64,000 nt of DNA from an uncultured Geobacter sp. (GCA_903915655.1 CAIWTU010000026.1:1-64000), one strand, 5' to 3'; shown: positions 48,099-56,349, numbered from the stretch's first letter. Translations and numbers: made by a program. The notes: a model not told the origin generated them from the sequence alone.

Positions 48099-48872
48099 AT
48101 GAAAGTCGTGATACTCGCAGGTGGTTTCGGGACACGAATAGGTGAAGAATCACATCTGAAACCGAAGCCCATGATCGAGATCGGCGAAAGGCCGATTCTC
48201 TGGCATATCATGAAGATCTATTCTCACTACGGTTTCAACGATTTCATCGTCTGTCTCGGGTATAAAGGGTATTGTATCAAGGAGTATTTTGCCCACTATT
48301 ACCTGCATGAGTCAGATATAACGTTTGATTTCAGAAACGGTAATGAGCGGATTATCCACCAGCATACCGCTGAACCCTGGAGAGTGACCCTTGTCAATAC
48401 TGGCCAGGAAACCATGACCGGTGGGCGGGTTAAGCGTATTCAGCCTTATGTCGGTAATGAACCATTTATGCTCACCTATGGGGATGGGGTCGCTGATGTC
48501 GACATTCATTCTCTGGTTCAGTTTCACAAAAGCCACAATAAGCTTGCAACCGTCACCTCTATTCAACCTACCGGAAGATTCGGCGCTCTGGACCTTTCCG
48601 AGACAAACCAGGTTTGCGGGTTTCAGGAAAAGCCGAAGGGTGACGGTTCCTGGATCAATGGCGGGTTTTTCATTATGGAACCAAGGGTCTTCGATTATCT
48701 GGGTGACGACAAGACTATCCTTGAGAAAGAACCGCTGGAAAGGCTCGCAAAGGAAGGTGAACTGCTGGCGTACAAACATTCAGGTTTCTGGCAGCCGATG
48801 GATACCTTGCGTGATAAGAACCAGCTTGAGGAACTCTGGAAATCGGGCAAAGCGCCCTGGAAGGTGTGGTAG
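48099..48872 (+). CDS. rfbF: Glucose-1-phosphate cytidylyltransferase
   Basis: Makes CDP-glucose from CTP and glucose-1-phosphate, the entry to CDP-3,6-dideoxyhexoses. 257 residues with the nucleotidyltransferase loop VILAGGFGTRIGEESHLKPKPMIEIG, HIMKIYSHYGFNDFIVCLGYKG and LTYGDGVADVD (metal site). AAGGAG lies 10 nt before the ATG. It starts the rfbF-rfbG-rfbH series; the tandem repeat at 48873 begins directly at its stop codon. Confidence 0.96.
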   Translation: MKVVILAGGFGTRIGEESHLKPKPMIEIGERPILWHIMKIYSHYGFNDFIVCLGYKGYCIKEYFAHYYLHESDITFDFRNGNERIIHQHTAEPWRVTLVNTGQETMTGGRVKRIQPYVGNEPFMLTYGDGVADVDIHSLVQFHKSHNKLATVTSIQPTGRFGALDLSETNQVCGFQEKPKGDGSWINGGFFIMEPRVFDYLGDDKTILEKEPLERLAKEGELLAYKHSGFWQPMDTLRDKNQLEELWKSGKAPWKVW

Positions 48873-48912
48873 TGAGGCGTTGAGGGTGAGGCGTTGAGGG
48901 TGAGGCGTTGAG
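48873..48912 (+). repeat. 14-bp tandem repeat after rfbF
   Basis: TGAGGCGTTGAGGG repeated twice and then 12 bases of a third copy, ending in GTTGAGT. Each 14-mer is two related 7-mers, so the basic period is 7 bp. Read on the other strand it contains CTCAAC, the core of the repeats inside rfbH. Confidence 0.95.
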
Positions 48913-48936
48913 TCGATGAAGCCTTGAGGTTAAACT

Positions 48937-49317
48937 TTGCAATACAAGCTTCCATTTGAGAAACTACAGGTTTGGCATCTTGCTAAAGACTTTGCCAAGC
49001 AAGTTTATGCAGTTACAAAGGGCTTTCCCAATGAGGAGCGGTTTGGTCTGGTTAGCCAGATAAACCGGGCAGCCGTGTCTGTCATGTCGAACGTTGCTGA
49101 AGGAAGTTCCAGGGCAAGTCGTAAGGACCAGGCGCACTTTTCTCAGTTGGCATATAGTTCGCTCATGGAAGTTGCCTGCCAGTTGCAGCTTGCTCAAGAG
49201 TTAGGTTTGTATGATGAAGAAGTATATGGAAACCTTCGTTTCCAACTCCTCGAACTATCAGCCAAGATTAATGCGCTGCGCCGATATCAATTGGATTCGG
49301 CGAAGACGAAAAATTGA
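48937..49317 (+). CDS. Four-helix-bundle protein (23S rRNA intervening-sequence type)
   Basis: 126 residues of the small four-helix-bundle family (TIGR02436) first known from intervening sequences in 23S rRNA genes and found scattered in many genomes. Recognised by LPFEKLQVWHLAKDFAKQVY, FPNEERFGLVSQINRAAVSV, NVAEGSSRAS and the final LLELSAKINALRRYQ. TTG start with GAGG 7 nt upstream. It sits between rfbF and rfbG with tandem repeats on both sides, as expected for an inserted module. Its function is unknown. Confidence 0.9.
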   Translation: MQYKLPFEKLQVWHLAKDFAKQVYAVTKGFPNEERFGLVSQINRAAVSVMSNVAEGSSRASRKDQAHFSQLAYSSLMEVACQLQLAQELGLYDEEVYGNLRFQLLELSAKINALRRYQLDSAKTKN

Positions 49318-49328
49318 GGATAAAGCGT

Positions 49329-50432
49329 ATGTTCAGCAATTCAACAATTCAACAATTCAACAAAAACTTTTTTCAAGGGAAAAAAGTTTTTGTGACCGGC
49401 CACACCGGATTTAAAGGCTCCTGGCTTTCCCTCTGGTTACATCTTCTTGGCGCGAAGGTAACCGGATATTCACTGAATCCACCTACAAATCCGAGTTTGT
49501 ACAAACTTGCCAATATAGATGAACTGGTCGACTCGGTTATTGCTGATGTCCGTGACGGAGAACGGTTGTCTGCGGCCATGCAGGCGGCTTCACCTGAGAT
49601 CGTCATACATATGGCTGCTCAGCCTCTTGTACGTGATTCCTATAAAATGCCGGCTGAAACTTACTCCATTAATGTCATGGGGACGGTCAACCTGCTGGAA
49701 GCTGTGCGCAACTGCAAAAGTGTCAAGGCTGTTGTCAATGTGACCACGGACAAATGTTACGAAAACAGGGAATGGGTCTGGGGATACAGAGAGAATGAGG
49801 CGATGGGGGGATATGATCCCTATTCCAGCAGCAAGGGCTGCTCGGAACTGGTCACGGCGGCTTACCGCAACTCCTATTTTAATCCGCAAGATTACCACCA
49901 GCACGGAGTAGCCCTGGCGTCGGCCCGGGCCGGCAATGTTATTGGCGGCGGCGACTGGGCTGTTGACCGGCTAATCCCCGACTGCATCCGGGCCCTCCTT
50001 AATGATGAAAAGATCATCGTCCGAAACCCCGGAGCGATCAGGCCATGGCAACATGTGCTTGAGCCACTTTATGGCTACCTCCTCCTGGCAGAGAAGCTTT
50101 ACACCGATGGGTGCAACTATGTCGGCGGATGGAATTTTGGCCCCGCGGACGATGACGCGAAACCGGTGGAATGGATTGTCAAAAAGCTATGTGCGATATG
50201 GGGTGAAGGTGCCTGCTATGCCGTAGATGAGGGAAACCATCCTCATGAGGCTCACTACCTGAAGCTCGACTGCTCAAAAGCGAAGACAGCCCTCCGATGG
50301 CAACCACGAATGAATCTGGAACAGGCCCTCTGCAGCATTATAGAGTGGACAGAGCTGTACAAGGATGGTGGGGATGCCCGGAAATGCTGCTTGACACAGA
50401 TTAACGACTATGCCGTGTCAGAAGGGGCGTAA
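49329..50432 (+). CDS. rfbG: CDP-glucose 4,6-dehydratase
   Basis: Converts CDP-glucose to CDP-4-keto-6-deoxyglucose with bound NAD+. 367 residues: NAD motif GHTGFKGSW, the Y-x3-K pair in DPYSSSKGCSEL, and DKCYENREW. Family members begin close to the FWxGKRVFVTG segment; here FFQGKKVFVTG is preceded by about 13 extra residues (MFSNSTIQQFNKN) encoded by three 8-bp repeats and the start of an inverted repeat. The ATG at 49329 has GAGGA upstream. A change in repeat number would break the frame between this ATG and the enzyme. Confidence 0.94.
   Translation: MFSNSTIQQFNKNFFQGKKVFVTGHTGFKGSWLSLWLHLLGAKVTGYSLNPPTNPSLYKLANIDELVDSVIADVRDGERLSAAMQAASPEIVIHMAAQPLVRDSYKMPAETYSINVMGTVNLLEAVRNCKSVKAVVNVTTDKCYENREWVWGYRENEAMGGYDPYSSSKGCSELVTAAYRNSYFNPQDYHQHGVALASARAGNVIGGGDWAVDRLIPDCIRALLNDEKIIVRNPGAIRPWQHVLEPLYGYLLLAEKLYTDGCNYVGGWNFGPADDDAKPVEWIVKKLCAIWGEGACYAVDEGNHPHEAHYLKLDCSKAKTALRWQPRMNLEQALCSIIEWTELYKDGGDARKCCLTQINDYAVSEGA
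49337..49361 (+). repeat. 8-bp tandem repeat in the 5' end of rfbG
   Basis: Three copies of caattcaa (49337-49360) plus the first base of a fourth, located 6 bases after the rfbG ATG and inside its coding sequence. The 8-bp unit is not a multiple of three, so slippage changes the reading frame. Confidence 0.95.
49361..49392 (+). repeat. Perfect 13-bp inverted repeat in the rfbG 5' coding region
   Basis: CAAAAACTTTTTT (49361-49373), loop CAAGGG, AAAAAAGTTTTTG (49380-49392). It lies 32 nt after the ATG, directly after the octamer array. It could form a weak A/U-rich hairpin in the mRNA near the start codon, or mark a recombination point. Confidence 0.9.
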
Positions 50433-50433
50433 T

Positions 50434-50649
50434 ATGAAAGCTTTCCGTTTTATTCAGGAGATTGCGAAGGATGGCTATCTTCATGTAAGGGTTCCCGAGG
50501 GGCTGGGAAAAAAATTCGAGTTGATCATTTTGCCTCTGGATGAAACAGGGGAAGATGAATCGGTTGATTATATGAGAATCCAGGAAGAGAGCGGTTTTAT
50601 GAAGAAGGTGGTAGCTTCTACCAAGGAGGATGTCTGGAATGATCTTTAA
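50434..50649 (+). CDS. Antitoxin-like small protein upstream of the toxin-RfbH gene
   Basis: 71 residues, starting one base after the rfbG stop codon with GAAGGGG upstream. The N-terminal half ([20 protein letters not shown], then [10 protein letters not shown]) looks like a short beta domain of an AbrB- or DUF2281-type antitoxin. The C-terminal half is acidic and ends in KEDVWNDL. It overlaps the next gene by 11 nt, the usual layout of a type II antitoxin-toxin pair with the antitoxin first. The family is not certain. Confidence 0.7.
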   Translation: MKAFRFIQEIAKDGYLHVRVPEGLGKKFELIILPLDETGEDESVDYMRIQEESGFMKKVVASTKEDVWNDL

Positions 50650-52339
50650 AGGTAGAATTTTCAAGATACCTTTCCCCTTTACCGATCGTTCCGGGCAAAA
50701 AGCCAGGCCGGCCCTCGCACTGAGTGAACCGGACGGTTATGGTGATGTCGAATTTCTGTTCATCACTACGAAACAGCCCTCTGCTTCTGGAGCTGTAATC
50801 GAGCTTACGGCAGATGCTTTTGCTGGTGACTCCCTCCCTTTCCCTTCGGTACTTCACCTGGAGAAAAAATATATTTTGTCCCGGGATGTTATTATAAAGG
50901 AGCTTGCCGTGGTTACGGACTCTTTTCTGGAAAAGGTGTTGCGTGAGCAGACCCTTCTGGCAACCCGCAAGCATTACGAGGTCAGGCACAAAGAGAACAA
51001 CCCCTTCCGCCCAGGCGACCGCATCCCCTATGCGGGGCGTGTCTTCGACGAGCGCGAACTGACAACGCTGGTTGACTCTTCCCTCGACTTCTGGCTCACC
51101 ACCGGTCGTTACGCGGAAAAATTCGAGAAAGAGTTTGCTGAATTTATCGGGGTACGGCACTGTTCACTGGTCAACTCCGGGTCATCAGCGAACCTGCTTG
51201 CATTCATGGCCCTGACCTCCCCGAAACTTGGCGATCGCAGGATTAGACCTGGAGACGAAGTCATTACGGTGGCTGCAGCTTTTCCAACAACTGTTGCCCC
51301 TATTATCCAATACGGTGCGGTTCCGGTGTTTGTCGATGTTTCGTTCCCCACTTACAATATCGACTCTACGCAGTTGGAAAACGCCATCTCCGACAAAACC
51401 AAGGCAATCATGCTCGCCCACACCCTCGGCAACCCATTTGACATTTCAGCCGTTAAATCCTTCTGCGATCGCCATAACCTCTGGCTCATCGAAGATAACT
51501 GCGATGCCCTCGGAAGCAGGTATCTGTTCAACAGCTCAACATCTCAACATCTCAACGGTTCACCCAGTGAACCCATCAACGGTTCTTATAACTACACCGG
51601 AACTTTCGGCCATATCGGAACCTCCAGTTTCTATCCTCCACATCATATGACCATGGGAGAGGGTGGGGCCGTTTATACTAACGACATGACTCTCAAGCGC
51701 CTTGTTGACTCTTTCCGCGACTGGGGGCGTGACTGCTGGTGCGTATCAGGTCGTGATAACAGCTGTGGTGATCGTTTTACCCAGCAATTCGGAGAACTTC
51801 CCTACGGATATGACCATAAGTATGTCTATTCTCATTTCGGTTACAACCTGAAAGTGACCGACATGCAGGCGGCTATAGGCTGCGCACAACTGGAGAAGCT
51901 TCCAGGTTTTATCGAGGCACGGAAAAGGAACTGGAGGCAGTTGCGTGAAGGGTTGGCGGATCTCGGTGAAAAATTTATTCTTCCTGAAGCTACTGAAAAT
52001 TCAGACCCTTCCTGGTTCGGGTTTCTTTTGACGGTGCAGGAAGGGGCCGGTTTTACCAGGAATAAGATAGTTGGACAGCTCGAGTCTAAAGGGATCCAGA
52101 CCAGGATGCTTTTTGCCGGAAATCTGATCAAGCATCCCTGTTTCGATGAGATGAGAAAGAGTGGAGAAGGATACCGTGTTATCCCAAACTCATCGTTTCA
52201 ACAGCTTGACGCCTCAACGCTTCTCCCCATCACTGACCGGATAATGAGGGATACATTCTGGATCGGGCTCTTCCCCGGGATGCGCGAGGGGATGCTGGAG
52301 TATATGACCTCGACAATTCGGGAGTTCTGCTCCAGATGA
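50639..52339 (+). CDS. rfbH: Fusion of a PemK/MazF-type toxin domain with RfbH (CDP-sugar 3-dehydrase E1)
   Basis: 566 residues in one frame. Residues 1-105 look like a PemK/MazF toxin: [25 protein letters not shown] with conserved Arg23-Pro24, then FITTKQ and the C-terminal [20 protein letters not shown]. Residues from about 103-115 on are RfbH, the PLP and [2Fe-2S] 3-dehydrase: [30 protein letters not shown], His335-His336 in [13 protein letters not shown] in place of the aminotransferase Lys, and iron-sulfur Cys288, 366, 368, 376. The known motif is C-x57-C-x1-C-x7-C; here the first gap is 77, so 20 residues (about 298-317) are inserted, encoded by CTCAAC repeats. A second extra stretch is at about 515-527. 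ATG 50639 follows AAGGAGG by 9 nt. An internal GTG (50936) could give RfbH alone. Confidence 0.88.
   Translation: MIFKGRIFKIPFPFTDRSGQKARPALALSEPDGYGDVEFLFITTKQPSASGAVIELTADAFAGDSLPFPSVLHLEKKYILSRDVIIKELAVVTDSFLEKVLREQTLLATRKHYEVRHKENNPFRPGDRIPYAGRVFDERELTTLVDSSLDFWLTTGRYAEKFEKEFAEFIGVRHCSLVNSGSSANLLAFMALTSPKLGDRRIRPGDEVITVAAAFPTTVAPIIQYGAVPVFVDVSFPTYNIDSTQLENAISDKTKAIMLAHTLGNPFDISAVKSFCDRHNLWLIEDNCDALGSRYLFNSSTSQHLNGSPSEPINGSYNYTGTFGHIGTSSFYPPHHMTMGEGGAVYTNDMTLKRLVDSFRDWGRDCWCVSGRDNSCGDRFTQQFGELPYGYDHKYVYSHFGYNLKVTDMQAAIGCAQLEKLPGFIEARKRNWRQLREGLADLGEKFILPEATENSDPSWFGFLLTVQEGAGFTRNKIVGQLESKGIQTRMLFAGNLIKHPCFDEMRKSGEGYRVIPNSSFQQLDASTLLPITDRIMRDTFWIGLFPGMREGMLEYMTSTIREFCSR
51527..51589 (+). 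repeat. CTCAAC repeat insert inside rfbH
   Basis: About 60 bases containing agctcaac-atctcaac-atctcaac followed by a perfect 7-bp inverted repeat GGTTCAC-CCA-GTGAACC. It adds 20 in-frame residues ([20 protein letters not shown] region) between the first and second iron-sulfur cysteines. Confidence 0.8.
52181..52219 (+). repeat. Second repeat-like insert inside rfbH
   Basis: Encodes about 13 extra residues ([12 protein letters not shown] region) between the conserved GYRVI and LPITDRIM segments, where RfbH proteins normally have a very short link. The DNA contains TTCAACAGC and CCTCAACGC, matching the cores of the other repeats in this cluster. Confidence 0.55.
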
Positions 52340-53283
52340 GAATTCTTGTTACCGGGGCAACGGGGTTCATTGGCGCATCTCTCACCCGTCGTCTCCTCCA
52401 TGATGGTCATGAGGTCCATATATTTACCCGATTGGAATCGAACCGGTGGAGGCTCTTTGACCTTCTTCCTCATCTTGAGGAACATGATCTGGATCTTCGC
52501 GATGCCGACAGAGTGGAAATGGTGATCAATCAAGTACGTCCCGAGGTAATTTTTCATCTCGCTACCTACGGCGGGTTTGCTTACCAGGATGAAACGTCGG
52601 CCATTATCTGCTCAAATTTCAACGGCACGATCAACCTCCTCAAGGCGTGCATAAGGGGAGGTTTTGAACTATTTGTAAATACTGGCAGTTCGTCGGAATA
52701 TGGCATCAAGTCGGAGCCGATGAGAGAAAGTGACCTGCTGGAACCATTAAACGATTACGGTGTGGCAAAAGCGGCCGCAACGCTTTATTGCCGTTCCGAG
52801 GCGGTTCGTCTTAAACTTCCAGTTGTGACGTACAGGCTTTTTTCACCCTATGGTCCATGGGATGATCCTAAACGCCTCATTCCTTACACATTGTCAATGC
52901 TCTTACGAAAGGAATCTCCCCGGTTGGCGAACCCTTCTGCAGTGAGGGATTTCATTTTCATAGATGACGTTATTGAGGCCTATATGCGAGCTTTAACCGG
53001 CTCAATTGCTCCCGGAGAGATATATAATGTGGGGAGTGGAAGGCAACACTCCATTGCCGAAGTTGTCGGCATCATATGTGAACTGGTTGAAGGAGTTACA
53101 AACCCTTGCTGGGGAGTTCGGGATATGCAACGGCCAGAACCGGCGATCTGGGTTGCCGATGTCAGAAAGATAAACGGAGCCCTTGACTGGACCCCCTCGA
53201 TTGCCTTGAAAGAGGGACTCGCACGGACCGCAGAATGGATGAGAGATCATATGGAGTGCTATCCCGGGGATAAAACCATTTGA
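52336..53283 (+). CDS. NAD-dependent epimerase/reductase of the SDR family (CDP-sugar)
   Basis: 315 residues, extended SDR: NAD(P) loop [14 protein letters not shown] at the N-terminus, TGSSSEYG (catalytic Ser/Thr) and the Y-x3-K pair in [13 protein letters not shown] overlap with rfbH. Its place between rfbH and a ThDP enzyme suits the reductase role of YerF or of CDP-abequose/paratose synthases. It resembles CDP-abequose synthase-like proteins generally, and the exact product stereochemistry cannot be told. Confidence 0.85.
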   Translation: MRILVTGATGFIGASLTRRLLHDGHEVHIFTRLESNRWRLFDLLPHLEEHDLDLRDADRVEMVINQVRPEVIFHLATYGGFAYQDETSAIICSNFNGTINLLKACIRGGFELFVNTGSSSEYGIKSEPMRESDLLEPLNDYGVAKAAATLYCRSEAVRLKLPVVTYRLFSPYGPWDDPKRLIPYTLSMLLRKESPRLANPSAVRDFIFIDDVIEAYMRALTGSIAPGEIYNVGSGRQHSIAEVVGIICELVEGVTNPCWGVRDMQRPEPAIWVADVRKINGALDWTPSIALKEGLARTAEWMRDHMECYPGDKTI

Positions 53284-53290
53284 GCCAATT

Positions 53291-55069
53291 ATGAAACTAT
53301 CTGATTATGTCATAGATTTTATTGCCAAACAGGGTGTGGCCCATATATTCGAGTTTATTGGCGGCGCGATTACTCACCTGATTGATTCCATTCACGTTCG
53401 GGACGATATCCACTGTATATCGGTGCACCACGAACAGAGCGGAGCATTTGCCGCTGAGGCGTATGCCCGCATTAACGGCAGACTCGGTGTTGCCATGGCA
53501 ACCAGCGGACCGGGGGCGCTGAATATGGTCACCGGTATCGGGAGTTGTTATTTCGATTCCGTCCCGTGTCTCTTTATAACCGGTCAGGTCAATACGTACG
53601 AGTACAAATTTGAGCGCCCTGTGCGGCAAATCGGTTTCCAGGAAACCGATATCGTCAGTGTGGTTAAGCCGCTCACAAAGTATGCGGAAATGGTGGTCGA
53701 CTCGCGACATATCCGTTATCAGCTTGAAAAGGCCGTTTATCTTGCTCAGAATGGAAGGCCTGGGCCAGTGCTCCTTGATATTCCGATGAATATTCAACGG
53801 GCCGAGATTGAACCGGGAGATCTGGAAAGTTTTTATGGAGGCGATGAATTTAAAGCGCTTGGTAATACCTCCGTATGTGACGAGAAATTATTGGATGAGG
53901 TTGTAGCTATCATGAGGGGGGTGGAAAGACCGGTGATTCTTGTCGGCGGCGGTGTGAGAACTGCCGGCGCTGTTCAGGACCTGCGCCTGTTTGTAGAAAA
54001 GACCGGCATTCCCGTAGTCTGCTCACTTATGGGCCTTGACGCTGTTTCGCATGACACCCCCTTATTTTTCGGTATGATAGGGTCCTATGGCAACCGGTTC
54101 AGCAATCTGACGCTGGCCAATAGTGATTTCCTCTTGATAGCAGGGTCTCGACTCGATAGCCGACAGACCGGCACACGACCAGAAACCTTTGGGCGTGCCG
54201 CAATAAAGGTCCATGTCGATATTGATCCAGATGAGTTGAACTCTTCTGTCAAGGTCGATCTGCCGATCCATGGCGATATAAAAGATTTTTTGGCGCGGCT
54301 CAATAATAAACTTACAGCATATGCCAAACCGGACCTTTCCGCCTGGTACCGGGTCATTGAAGAGTATCGGACAAAATACCCTTCGTCCCCTGCTGAAGCC
54401 GAGGGCAATACAATTGACCCTAACCATTTCATGGAAATGCTATCTCGACAGTCAGTCAAGGACGATATAATATCTCTCGACGTTGGCCAGAATCAGATGT
54501 GGGCGGCGCAGTCCTTTCGTCTCAAGGATGATCAGCGGATGCTCACCTCAGGCGGTATGGGTGCTATGGGCTTTGCTTTACCGGCAGCGCTCGGGGCGGC
54601 AATAGCTGCTCCAGGACGCAGGGCTATTGTAATAAGCGGAGATGGCGGTATTCAGGTTAATATTCAGGACCTCGAAACCGTTGCGCATCACGGTTTGCCG
54701 GTAAAAATATTTGTTATGAACAACAGCTGTCTCGGTATGGTCAGACAATTCCAGGATATCTACTTTGGTGGACGCCGCCAGTCTACTGTGATAGGTTATG
54801 GCTGCCCTGATTTTTGCAGGGTAGCTGAAGCCTACGGAATCCCTTCCTTCAGAATAAAGAGTTCTGCAGAGGCAGAAGAGATTATCGGTCTGGCATTGGA
54901 GATGGAAGGTCCCGTTCTGGTTGACGTCACGTTGGAACTGGCGACCAGTGTAAATCCCAAGCTTGTTGTTAACAGACCGATTGAGGACATGTCACCGCAT
55001 CTTGACAGGGATGAGCTGCTAAACGAAATGCTGATAGAACTGGTGGAAGAGAAGGATGTTCCAAAGTAA
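53291..55069 (+). CDS. ThDP-dependent enzyme of the acetolactate synthase family, YerE-like
   Basis: 592 residues with the three-domain layout of acetolactate-synthase-like enzymes. The catalytic Glu48 (VHHEQSGAF) activates ThDP; the ThDP-Mg motif GDG...N(N) starts at residue 450 and ends in IFVMNN. The middle domain (about 195-330) could bind FAD or be a remnant of it. It follows the CDP-dideoxysugar genes directly. In Yersinia, YerE of this family transfers a two-carbon unit from pyruvate to a CDP-4-keto-3,6-dideoxyhexose, giving branched yersiniose. That role is inferred from context; an ilvB-type role is less likely because no small subunit is present. Confidence 0.85.
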   Translation: MKLSDYVIDFIAKQGVAHIFEFIGGAITHLIDSIHVRDDIHCISVHHEQSGAFAAEAYARINGRLGVAMATSGPGALNMVTGIGSCYFDSVPCLFITGQVNTYEYKFERPVRQIGFQETDIVSVVKPLTKYAEMVVDSRHIRYQLEKAVYLAQNGRPGPVLLDIPMNIQRAEIEPGDLESFYGGDEFKALGNTSVCDEKLLDEVVAIMRGVERPVILVGGGVRTAGAVQDLRLFVEKTGIPVVCSLMGLDAVSHDTPLFFGMIGSYGNRFSNLTLANSDFLLIAGSRLDSRQTGTRPETFGRAAIKVHVDIDPDELNSSVKVDLPIHGDIKDFLARLNNKLTAYAKPDLSAWYRVIEEYRTKYPSSPAEAEGNTIDPNHFMEMLSRQSVKDDIISLDVGQNQMWAAQSFRLKDDQRMLTSGGMGAMGFALPAALGAAIAAPGRRAIVISGDGGIQVNIQDLETVAHHGLPVKIFVMNNSCLGMVRQFQDIYFGGRRQSTVIGYGCPDFCRVAEAYGIPSFRIKSSAEAEEIIGLALEMEGPVLVDVTLELATSVNPKLVVNRPIEDMSPHLDRDELLNEMLIELVEEKDVPK

Positions 55070-55163
55070 CGATCTTCTTTCTAACCGAGATAAACGGGAT
55101 AAGTAGTAATATGGTTTAATGGGTCATAAGCAATTTAAGCGTGATAAGGTTTTTATCCAGCAA

Positions 55164-56177
55164 ATGGTAAATTTCTCAAACATTCTAATCATAAAACCGG
55201 GCGCCATCGGCGACCTTTTGCAACTTACTCCCGTAATCCGGGCGCTTAAGTGTAAATACCCCCATTCCCGTATCTCTCTCCTTGTGAGTTCATCGGCTAC
55301 GGCATCCCTGTTCAAGTTCAATCCATCTGTTTATGAAACCATTGTCTTCGAGAAAAAAGGGAAGCACAGGTCATTAAGCGCCCTGTTCGGATTGTGGCTG
55401 CAATTGCGCAGCGCGGGGTATGACCTGGTTCTCAACTTCCAGCGGAGCAATCTTAAAGCATGGTTCCTTCTGTCAGCGGCATTCCCGTGCAGTCTCCTGA
55501 TCTATCACAAGGCGAAAGGGAGAGTCGTACATGCAGTGGTTAACCACCTGGAGACTGTTGCCCCTCTCGGAATTGATGCATCCGACCTTGACCTGGAACT
55601 GTATACCTCTGCCGATGATGATGCTTATGCTGAAAAACTGTTTGCATCTCTGAATCTTGCAGGAAAAAAGGTTGTCGCGCTTAATCCCGGAGCCAGTCAC
55701 CCGGTCAACAGGTGGCATACCCGAAACTTTGCCTTGCTGGTGGACCGGATCGAAAAGGAGCTTTCAGCCAGGGTTTTGATTATCGGTGGGAAAGGGGATC
55801 TGGAGCTCTCTCGCCAGATTGTTACGCTGACCAGGAATAAACCATTGGTTTTGACCGGTAATACCGATCTCTTGCAGCTCGCGGCGGTTTTGCGCAACTG
55901 CGACTTACTGGTAAGCGCAGATACCGGCCCCATGCATCTGGCGACTGCTGTCGGGACAAGGGTGTTGGCACTGTTCGGGGCTGCCGACCCGGAAAGGACC
56001 GGTCCGGTGGGCGCAGGGCACAGGGTGATCCAAGCGGGCGCCGTTCAATGTGTTCCCTGCCGAAGCAGAAAATGCAATAATACCCTTTCCATGGAGTGCA
56101 TGGAAAAAATTACTGTCGACGAAGTTTTTACAACGGTCACGGAAATGCTCGAAATGGGAATTTGCCCCAAATCATGA
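55164..56177 (+). CDS. GT9 heptosyltransferase family protein
   Basis: 337 residues. IKPGAIGDLLQLTPVIRAL at the N-terminus and SADTGPMHLATAVGTRVLALFGAADPERTGP at the C-terminus are the GT9 blocks; CVPCRSRKCN follows, as in the 41.1-kb paralogue. The start is uncertain: ATG 55164 aligns with homologues, and ATG 55119 is in frame upstream. Neither has a good ribosome site. Likely an LPS core or O-antigen ligation-side sugar transferase. Confidence 0.88.
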   Translation: MVNFSNILIIKPGAIGDLLQLTPVIRALKCKYPHSRISLLVSSSATASLFKFNPSVYETIVFEKKGKHRSLSALFGLWLQLRSAGYDLVLNFQRSNLKAWFLLSAAFPCSLLIYHKAKGRVVHAVVNHLETVAPLGIDASDLDLELYTSADDDAYAEKLFASLNLAGKKVVALNPGASHPVNRWHTRNFALLVDRIEKELSARVLIIGGKGDLELSRQIVTLTRNKPLVLTGNTDLLQLAAVLRNCDLLVSADTGPMHLATAVGTRVLALFGAADPERTGPVGAGHRVIQAGAVQCVPCRSRKCNNTLSMECMEKITVDEVFTTVTEMLEMGICPKS

Positions 56178-56282
56178 GATCCCCCGTCTCCTCACCGGCT
56201 CTTTACCGATCGCTTTTGACGACCTTCTGGCCGGACAGGAAAAGAGGTAGCTTTACAGACGGTTCAAAATCTGCAACGATCC

Positions 56283-56316
56283 ACCCCTCCACCCGTAAAT
56301 TTTCGGGTGGAGGGGT
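56283..56316 (+). terminator. Strong hairpin between the two GT9 genes
   Basis: Perfect 13-bp stem ACCCCTCCACCCG / CGGGTGGAGGGGT with loop TAAATTTT, 106 nt after one GT9 stop and 34 nt before the next GT9 start. GTTTG follows rather than a T-run, so termination is uncertain; it may separate the O-antigen transcript from the heptosyltransferase I-like gene. Confidence 0.6.
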
Positions 56317-56349
56317 GTTTGATGCCCTCGTGGCCAGGTGGTTAACTTT

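Noticed and set aside
48873-49361. CRISPR array near the four-helix-bundle gene
   Set aside because: Repeats are only 7-14 bp, directly adjacent without spacers, and no cas genes are present.
50434-50932. A complete, independent toxin-antitoxin module
   Set aside because: The toxin frame has no stop before RfbH, so it is reported as a fusion; an independent toxin would need a stop not present in this sequence.
53291-55069. Acetolactate synthase large subunit (ilvB) for branched amino acids
   Set aside because: No ilvN or ilvC nearby, and the gene ends a CDP-dideoxysugar series, so a YerE-like role is preferred, though sequence alone does not exclude ilvB.
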